DNA of 10,332 bases from Streptosporangiaceae bacterium (GTDB lineage Bacteria > Actinomycetota > Actinomycetes > Streptosporangiales > Streptosporangiaceae): contig JASHOI010000691.1 in assembly GCA_030041195.1 (NCBI GenBank), positions 1 to 10,332 on the forward strand, read 5' to 3'. The notes beneath the pieces were generated by a model, which was given only the letters and a program-made list of their open reading frames with translations, did not search any database and had not been told where the DNA came from. Positions 6,352 to 10,332 of the stretch are shown here, one piece after another; within the stretch, counting starts at the first letter, position 1; the number at the start of each line of letters is the position of its first letter. The position numbers and the translations under genes were made by a program.

Positions 6352-8127
6352 GTGAGGCGGGCGGTGCGGATCGCCAACTGCTCCGGGTTTTATGGGGACC
6401 GGGCCGCGGCGGCGCGGGAGATGGTCGAGGGCGGGCCGATCGACGTGCTCACCGGCGACTACCTGGCCGAGCTCACGATGCTGATCTTGTGGAAAGCCAG
6501 GCAGAAGGATCCCTCCGGGGGTTATGCCCGGACCTTTCTCGGCCAGTTCGAGCAGGTCATCGGCTCCTGCCTGGAGCGTGGCATCGCGATCGTCGTCAAC
6601 GCGGGCGGCCTGAACCCGGCCGGGCTGGCCGGCCGGCTGCGGGACATCGCCGCGCGGCTCGGCCTGGCACCGAAGATCGCCCACGTGGAAGGCGACGACC
6701 TGCTGGGCCGGCTCGGCGAGCTCACCGAGGCGGGCCACGCACTGGCCCACGCCGACACCGGCGAGCCGCTGGCCAAGGCCGGTGTCACGCCGGTCACCGC
6801 GAACGCCTACCTCGGCGGCTGGGGGATCGCGGCCGCGCTGCGCGCCGGGGCTGACGTCGTGGTCTGCCCGCGGGTCACCGATGCCTCGCTGGTCGTCGGC
6901 CCCGCCGCGGCCTGGCACGGCTGGGGCCCCGACGACCTGGACGCGCTCGCCGGAGCCGTGGTGGCCGGGCACGTGATCGAGTGCGGCCCGCAGGCCACCG
7001 GCGGCAACTACCCGTTCCCCGACGAGCTGCCCGATCTGCGCTATCCGGGGTTCCCGATCGCCGAGGTGGCCGCCGACGGCAGCAGTGTGATCACCAAGCA
7101 CCCGGGCACCGGCGGCGTGGTGTCGGCGGGCACGGTCACCGCCCAGCTGCTGTACGAGATCGCCGAGCCCGCGTACGCGAACCCCGATGTCGTCGCGCAC
7201 TTCGACACGATGCGGCTGGACGCCGACGGGCCCGACCGGGTGCGGATCAGCGGCACCCGCGGCAGCCCGCCGCCGTCCGACCTCAAGGTCGCGCTGAACT
7301 ACCTCGGCGGCTACCGCAACACGATGACGATGGTGCTGACCGGCCTGGACATCGAGGAAAAGGCGGCCAGGGCGGAGGCGATGCTGTTCGACCTGCTCGG
7401 CGGCAAGCAGCGGTTCGGCGAGGCCGACGTGCGGCTGATCCGCACCGACCGGCCCGACGCGCCAACCAGCGAGCAGGCCACCGCGCAGTTGCGGATCACG
7501 GTCGCCGACCCGGACCCGGCCAAGGTCGGCCGGTCGTTCTCGGGCGCCGCGATCGAGCTGGCGCTGGCCTCATACGCCGGGTTCCACACCACGACGCCGC
7601 CGACGCCGGAAACCGGGTACGGCGTGTACTGGCCGACGTTCGTGCCGGCCACCGTGGTTGAGCACGTGGTCGTGCTGCCGGACGGCAGCCGCCGGGTGAT
7701 CCCGCCGCCGGCCGGCCGCGCCGCTGCCGCGGCGGGCGAGCCGCCACCGGACCGGGCGCCGGCCGGGCCGGCCGCGCCCGCCGGGCCGGCCCGGCGGGCC
7801 CCGCTGGGGCTGATCTGCGGTGCACGGTCCGGGGACAAGGGCGGCAACGCGAACGTCGGCCTGTGGGCCAGACGCCCGGAAGCGTACGGCTGGCTGCGCG
7901 ATTACCTCGACGTCGCGCGGCTGCGTGAGCTGCTGCCCGAGGCCGCCGGACTGGAGGTGCGCCGGTACGAGCTGCCGAACCTGTGCGCGCTGAACTTCGT
8001 CGTGGTCGGCCTGCTTGGCCTCGGCGTGGCCGCCTCGACCCGGCCGGACCCGCAGGCCAAGGGCCTCGGCGAGTACCTGCGATCGCGGTACGCCGACATC
8101 CCGGCCGACCTGCTGACCGGCGCTTAG
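6352..8127 (+). CDS. AtuA-family (DUF1446) protein with C-terminal ferredoxin-fold domain
   Basis: With the GTG start the protein has 591 residues and begins VRIANCSGFYGDR within its first 20, as relatives do. An ATG at 6295 would give 610. The first 450 or so residues are the AtuA/DUF1446 core: IDVLTGDYLAELTM, NAGGLNPAG, PRVTDASLVVGPAAAWHGW, YLGGYRNTMTMVLTGLD. A Pro/Ala-rich linker (nucleotides about 7694-7800) leads to the second domain (GLICGARSGDKGGNANVGLW to the end), which matches the AtuA-like ferredoxin-fold domain often found fused or adjacent. AtuA is named for acyclic terpene (citronellol/geraniol) utilisation in Pseudomonas, but its reaction is not clear to me. No carboxylase or acyl-CoA gene of that pathway is present here, so terpene use should not be assumed. 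The stop codon overlaps that of the convergent next gene. Confidence 0.85.
   Translation: MRRAVRIANCSGFYGDRAAAAREMVEGGPIDVLTGDYLAELTMLILWKARQKDPSGGYARTFLGQFEQVIGSCLERGIAIVVNAGGLNPAGLAGRLRDIAARLGLAPKIAHVEGDDLLGRLGELTEAGHALAHADTGEPLAKAGVTPVTANAYLGGWGIAAALRAGADVVVCPRVTDASLVVGPAAAWHGWGPDDLDALAGAVVAGHVIECGPQATGGNYPFPDELPDLRYPGFPIAEVAADGSSVITKHPGTGGVVSAGTVTAQLLYEIAEPAYANPDVVAHFDTMRLDADGPDRVRISGTRGSPPPSDLKVALNYLGGYRNTMTMVLTGLDIEEKAARAEAMLFDLLGGKQRFGEADVRLIRTDRPDAPTSEQATAQLRITVADPDPAKVGRSFSGAAIELALASYAGFHTTTPPTPETGYGVYWPTFVPATVVEHVVVLPDGSRRVIPPPAGRAAAAAGEPPPDRAPAGPAAPAGPARRAPLGLICGARSGDKGGNANVGLWARRPEAYGWLRDYLDVARLRELLPEAAGLEVRRYELPNLCALNFVVVGLLGLGVAASTRPDPQAKGLGEYLRSRYADIPADLLTGA
7776..7799. repeat. 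24-base perfect palindrome inside the atuA-like linker
   Basis: The half-site GCCCGCCGGGCC (7776-7787) is followed immediately by its exact reverse complement (7788-7799), with no spacer. It is all G/C and lies in the low-complexity linker between the two protein domains. Codon bias for Gly/Pro/Ala makes G/C palindromes more likely, but 12 paired positions in a row is long. Confidence 0.7.
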
Positions 8128-8495
8128 CCCGTGCCCGCCGGGGGCGGGACCGGAGCCGTGTCCAGGTCGTTCGCCTCTTGCTGGCCCTGCTTGCTGGCCT
8201 GACCTTCCGCGCTCACCTGGCCCATCCGCAGTTGCCCAAGCACCTGATCGATCTGCCCGTTGAGTTCGCCCGGCAAATGCGGGCGGGCGTGCTCGTGCGC
8301 CACCGCCGTCACGTCGATCAGCAACCGGGCGTCTCGCCGACCCAGCTTCACGCGCGCGGCCTCGAGCAGGCTGAACAAGAAATCCCGCAGAACCTGATCG
8401 ACCGGAAACGAGCGCAGCCGCCGCGCATATTCGCGGGCTTCCTCCGCAGACGGGTCGTCTGCCTGCCCGGCGCCACCCGGCCCAGCAGTGCCCAT
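8124..8495 (-). CDS. Small DUF1844-like protein of unknown function
   Basis: The product is a 123-residue, soluble, mostly helical protein. The central region (about 25-92) has FLFSLLEAARVKLGRRDARL, LIDVTAVAHEHARPHLPGEL and QVLGQLRMGQV. This resembles the pattern of actinobacterial DUF1844 and related small helical proteins, where a helix with A/G-x-LG is followed by an acidic helix and a final LxxLR helix. The assignment is tentative. Both ends (Gly/Ala/Asp-rich N-terminus, Gln then Pro-rich C-terminus) look disordered. AGGTGA lies 8 bases before the ATG at 8495. Its TAA (8124-8126) overlaps the TAG of the convergent atuA-like gene (8125-8127). No function is known and the neighbours do not suggest one. 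Confidence 0.68.
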   Translation of the reverse strand: MGTAGPGGAGQADDPSAEEAREYARRLRSFPVDQVLRDFLFSLLEAARVKLGRRDARLLIDVTAVAHEHARPHLPGELNGQIDQVLGQLRMGQVSAEGQASKQGQQEANDLDTAPVPPPAGTG

Positions 8496-8530
8496 GACAG
8501 CTCACCTCGCACCTCAGCCAGCGACTGGGC

Positions 8531-8545
8531 GGCATGCTACATGCC
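8531..8545. promoter_or_regulatory. Palindrome GGCATG-N3-CATGCC upstream of the DUF1844-like gene
   Basis: Six-base perfect arms separated by CTA lie 36-50 bases before the start of the minus-strand gene, where a repressor or activator site would sit. The symmetry is certain; function is inferred. Confidence 0.4.
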
Positions 8546-8569
8546 TGCGGCGTAGTTACCACAGCCGCC

Positions 8570-8597
8570 GTCACGGATTCTGTGACCTGGCTGTCAC
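8570..8597. promoter_or_regulatory. Three alternating GTCAC/GTGAC half-sites
   Basis: GTCAC (8570-8574), GTGAC (8582-8586) and GTCAC (8593-8597) make two overlapping inverted repeats with spacers of 7 and 6. In the first, the inner GA and TC also pair, giving 7 of 8 symmetric positions per half. The array lies in the divergent region between the DUF1844-like gene and rmlC. It is like a Crp-type site in its GTGA/TCAC halves, but the spacing (8 between GTGA and TCAC) is not the usual 6. Confidence 0.4.
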
Positions 8598-8667
8598 CCC
8601 TCCGGCCTGGCATCCTCGACGGGGAGGACTCGCGCCGACCTCGGTGCGGCTCGGTGCCGCAGGACGG

Positions 8668-8680
8668 TACCTTGACCCCC
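8668..8680 (+). promoter_or_regulatory. Possible -10 element of a leaderless rmlC transcript
   Basis: TACCTT (8668-8673, fitting TANNNT) ends 7 bases before the rmlC ATG, and no good Shine-Dalgarno sequence precedes that ATG. This spacing is typical of leaderless actinobacterial mRNAs that begin at the start codon. No clear -35 is visible. Confidence 0.35.
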
Positions 8681-9280
8681 ATGAAGGCTCTCGACATCGA
8701 CGGCGCCTGGCTGTTCACCCCGCAGGTCCACGGGGACCGGCGGGGCAGCTTCTTTGAGTGGTTCCGGGAGGCCGAGTTCCGCGCGGACGCCGGGCACCGC
8801 ATGGACCTGGCCCAGGCCAACTGCTCGGTGTCCCGGCGCGGGGTCGTGCGCGGCATTCACTTCTCCGACGTCCCGCCGGGCCAGGCGAAGTACGTCACGT
8901 GCGCCAGCGGCGCGATCATCGACGTCGTCGTCGACCTGAGGGTCGGCTCGCCCGGCTTCGGCCGCTGGCAGGCGGAGCGGCTCGACGACGAGAACCGGCA
9001 CGCGCTCTACATCGGCGAGGGGCTCGGCCACGCGTTCGTCGCGCTGAGCGACCAGGCCACGGTGCTGTACCTGTGCTCCACCCCGTACGCGCCGTCCCGT
9101 GAGCACGGCGTGCACCCCCTTGATCCCGCGATCGGGATCGCCTGGCCGACCGACATGGACAGGGTGCTGTCCGACAAGGACGCCGCTGCCCCCTCGCTGG
9201 CGCACGCGCGGGCGGCGGGCCTGCTTCCCGACTACGGCGAGTGCCAGGCCTACCTCGCGAAGCTGCGCGCCGGCGACTGA
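8681..9280 (+). CDS. rmlC: dTDP-4-dehydrorhamnose 3,5-epimerase
   Basis: The protein has 199 residues, about the length of Mycobacterium tuberculosis RmlC and easily aligned with it by eye (MKA start, RGSFFEWF, NCSVS, QAKYVTC, DVVVDLR, VLYLCST). It epimerises C3 and C5 of dTDP-4-keto-6-deoxyglucose, the third step of dTDP-L-rhamnose synthesis, as a cupin-fold dimer in the cytoplasm. The catalytic residues appear present: H60 in RGIH, Y130 in LYLCS and D167 in SDKD, matching mycobacterial H62, Y132 and D171. The frame extends upstream to 8534, but the ATG at 8681 starts exactly where homologues start. Unlike the usual arrangement it is not in line with rmlB and rmlD, which run towards it from the other side. 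It is preceded by a possible leaderless promoter. Confidence 0.95.
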   Translation: MKALDIDGAWLFTPQVHGDRRGSFFEWFREAEFRADAGHRMDLAQANCSVSRRGVVRGIHFSDVPPGQAKYVTCASGAIIDVVVDLRVGSPGFGRWQAERLDDENRHALYIGEGLGHAFVALSDQATVLYLCSTPYAPSREHGVHPLDPAIGIAWPTDMDRVLSDKDAAAPSLAHARAAGLLPDYGECQAYLAKLRAGD

Positions 9281-9295
9281 CGGCTCCGCCGAACA

Positions 9296-9342
9296 GTGTG
9301 AAGGGTCCCCCGCTGTTGAAACAGCAACAGCAAACTTCCCAC
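9296..9342 (+). terminator. Possible compound hairpin after rmlC
   Basis: Starting 15 bases after the rmlC stop, an outer stem (9296-9303 with 9335-9342, 7 of 8 pairs) encloses a perfect inner hairpin GCTGT-TGAA-ACAGC (9312-9325). There is no T-run, which is common for GC-rich actinobacterial terminators but leaves the call weak. Confidence 0.35.
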
Positions 9343-9383
9343 CATCAAGATCATTTCGGCTCGAGGCGCGGCCGGTGAGCACG

Positions 9384-9409
9384 GCTCGGGGCGCAGCCGG
9401 GCACCGAGC
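9384..9409 (-). terminator. Possible hairpin at the 3' end of rmlD
   Basis: GCTCGG (9384-9389) and CCGAGC (9404-9409) form a 6-pair GC-rich stem with a 14-base loop directly after the rmlD stop. An overlapping TGAGC/GCTCA pair (9376-9380 and 9408-9412) offers an alternative fold. No T-run follows. Confidence 0.28.
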
Positions 9410-10279
9410 TCAGGCGGCTAGCAGGGGGAAGGCGCGCCGGAGCGAGAGGCGCCAGTCCCCGATGGGCCGAAGGCCGGCGGCGGCCCAGGCGTCGTGGCCG
9501 AGCACGCTGTAAGCCGGGCGCGGAGCCGGGCGGGGGAACGCGCTGCTGGGAACCGGGTGCACCCGGTCCGGGTCGGCTCCGAGCAGCAGGAACACCTCGC
9601 GGGCCAGGTCGAACCAGGTCGCCTCGCCCGAGCTTGTCGCGTGGTAGACGCCGGGCGGCGCCGGTGACCCGGCCAGCGCGATCACCTGCCGCGCGACGTC
9701 GGCCGTCCAGGTGGGCTGGCCGCGCTGGTCGGCGACGACGTCCACGCCGGGCCGGTCACGCTCCAGCCTGATCATCGTGCGCACGAAGTTGGGCCCGTGC
9801 GCCCCGTAGAGCCAGGCCGTCCGCACCACGTAGCCGGCCCGCGGCAGCAGCGCGCGCACGGCCTGCTCCCCGGCCAGCTTGGTGCGCCCGTACGCGGTCC
9901 GCGGCCCGGGCGCGTCGTGCTCCGCATGCGGCACCGCCGCGTCCCCGCCGAACACGTAGTCGGTGGACAGGTGCACCAGGCGGCACCCGGGCGCGGCGCT
10001 TCCCGCAGCGATCGCCGCCGCCACCCGGGCCGCGCCGGTTCCGTTGACGGCGAGCGCCTCGTCCTCGTGCGCCTCGGCGTCGTCAACGGCGGTCCATGCG
10101 GCGCAGTTCACCACCACATCGGGCCGGCGGTCGGTCATCGCGGCGGCGACGGCCGTTTCGTCGGTGACGTCGAGTTCCTTGCGGGACAGCCCGAGCACAT
10201 CCTCGCCGCAGCCGGCGAGGGCGGCGACGAGATCGCACCCGAGCATCCCGTGCGATCCCGTGACCAGCCACCGGGTCAT
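9410..10279 (-). CDS. rmlD: dTDP-4-dehydrorhamnose reductase
   Basis: The protein has 289 residues and is an extended short-chain dehydrogenase/reductase. Residues 5-14 (LVTGSHGMLG) are the Rossmann nucleotide-binding loop, LSTDYVFGG (104-112) supplies the conserved Ser/Thr, and Y130 with K134 (YGRTK) form the catalytic pair. RTAWLYG and QRGQPTW are further RmlD hallmarks. It reduces dTDP-4-keto-L-rhamnose with NAD(P)H to dTDP-L-rhamnose, the last step of the pathway, in the cytoplasm. A longer frame would start at a GTG at 10306, but the ATG at 10279 puts the Rossmann strand at the N-terminus. That ATG also overlaps the rmlB stop as ATGA, the mark of translational coupling. It converges on rmlC with a 129-base gap. 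Confidence 0.95.
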   Translation of the reverse strand: MTRWLVTGSHGMLGCDLVAALAGCGEDVLGLSRKELDVTDETAVAAAMTDRRPDVVVNCAAWTAVDDAEAHEDEALAVNGTGAARVAAAIAAGSAAPGCRLVHLSTDYVFGGDAAVPHAEHDAPGPRTAYGRTKLAGEQAVRALLPRAGYVVRTAWLYGAHGPNFVRTMIRLERDRPGVDVVADQRGQPTWTADVARQVIALAGSPAPPGVYHATSSGEATWFDLAREVFLLLGADPDRVHPVPSSAFPRPAPRPAYSVLGHDAWAAAGLRPIGDWRLSLRRAFPLLAA

Positions 10280-10332
10280 GTCGCGCGCTGCTTCAGCGGC
10301 TCCCACCAGGAGCGGTTGCCGGCGTACCAGTC
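10276..10332 (-). CDS. rmlB: dTDP-glucose 4,6-dehydratase, C-terminal fragment
   Basis: Reading the minus strand from the window edge gives 18 residues, DWYAGNRSWWEPLKQRAT, then TGA at 10278-10276. The W-Y-x-x-N-x-x-W-W-E-P-L-K motif is the characteristic end of RmlB, which converts dTDP-glucose to dTDP-4-keto-6-deoxyglucose in the second step of the pathway. Its stop overlaps the rmlD start by 4 bases, so rmlB and rmlD are co-transcribed and translationally coupled. The piece is short, but its family, position and frame agree. Confidence 0.85.
   Translation of the reverse strand, partial: DWYAGNRSWWEPLKQRAT

Noticed and set aside
5428..7200. 590-codon minus-strand frame across the kinase, zinc-finger and atuA-like genes
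   Set aside because: It spans three recognised genes and an intergenic region, has no domain pattern, and is a GC-driven shadow.
7570..8856. 428-codon minus-strand frame covering the DUF1844-like gene region
   Set aside because: It crosses two gene boundaries and the palindromic intergenic region. The shorter frame 8124-8495 has a ribosome binding site and a plausible domain.
9122..9139. Hairpin GATCCCG-N4-CGGGATC
   Set aside because: It is internal to rmlC at a conserved protein segment (DPAIGI), so codon choice explains it better than a regulatory role.

Overview
The window is very GC-rich with strong G/C preference at third codon positions. It carries an F420-type luciferase-like oxidoreductase and actinobacterial-looking dTDP-rhamnose genes, which points to a high-GC actinomycete chromosome. 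I cannot place it more finely. Coding density is high: the largest gap without a gene is 185 bases, and no tRNA, rRNA, CRISPR array, insertion sequence or phage gene is visible.

Layout. Bases 1-234 hold the C-terminal end of a FAD-dependent aromatic-ring monooxygenase (+). It converges on a luciferase-like F420-dependent oxidoreductase (277-1146, -). That gene is divergent from an MFS transporter (1245-2570, +), with a 98-base shared upstream region. Next comes the most interesting part, three tightly coupled + genes. The first (2625-4307) is a response-regulator receiver domain fused to a degenerate glutaredoxin-like domain and a thioredoxin-reductase-like flavoprotein that lacks the CxxC redox motif. 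The second (4304-5842) is a sensor histidine kinase with an N-terminal cyclic-nucleotide-binding-type domain. The third (5839-6186) is a small protein with a ubiquitin-hydrolase-type (UBP) zinc finger. Both junctions are 4-base stop/start overlaps. The likely logic is a two-component system whose output is an enzyme rather than a transcription factor.

Downstream is an AtuA-family (DUF1446) gene (+) behind an AT-richer region framed by an exact 11-base inverted repeat. Its stop codon interlocks with that of a convergent small DUF1844-like gene (-). A 185-base divergent region with several palindromes separates that small gene from rmlC (+). The window closes with rmlD (-) and the last 18 codons of rmlB (-), which overlap by 4 bases. 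RmlB, RmlC and RmlD catalyse the last three steps of dTDP-L-rhamnose synthesis, but here rmlC converges on rmlBD instead of sharing their operon.

All family assignments come from reading the translations. No database search was possible.
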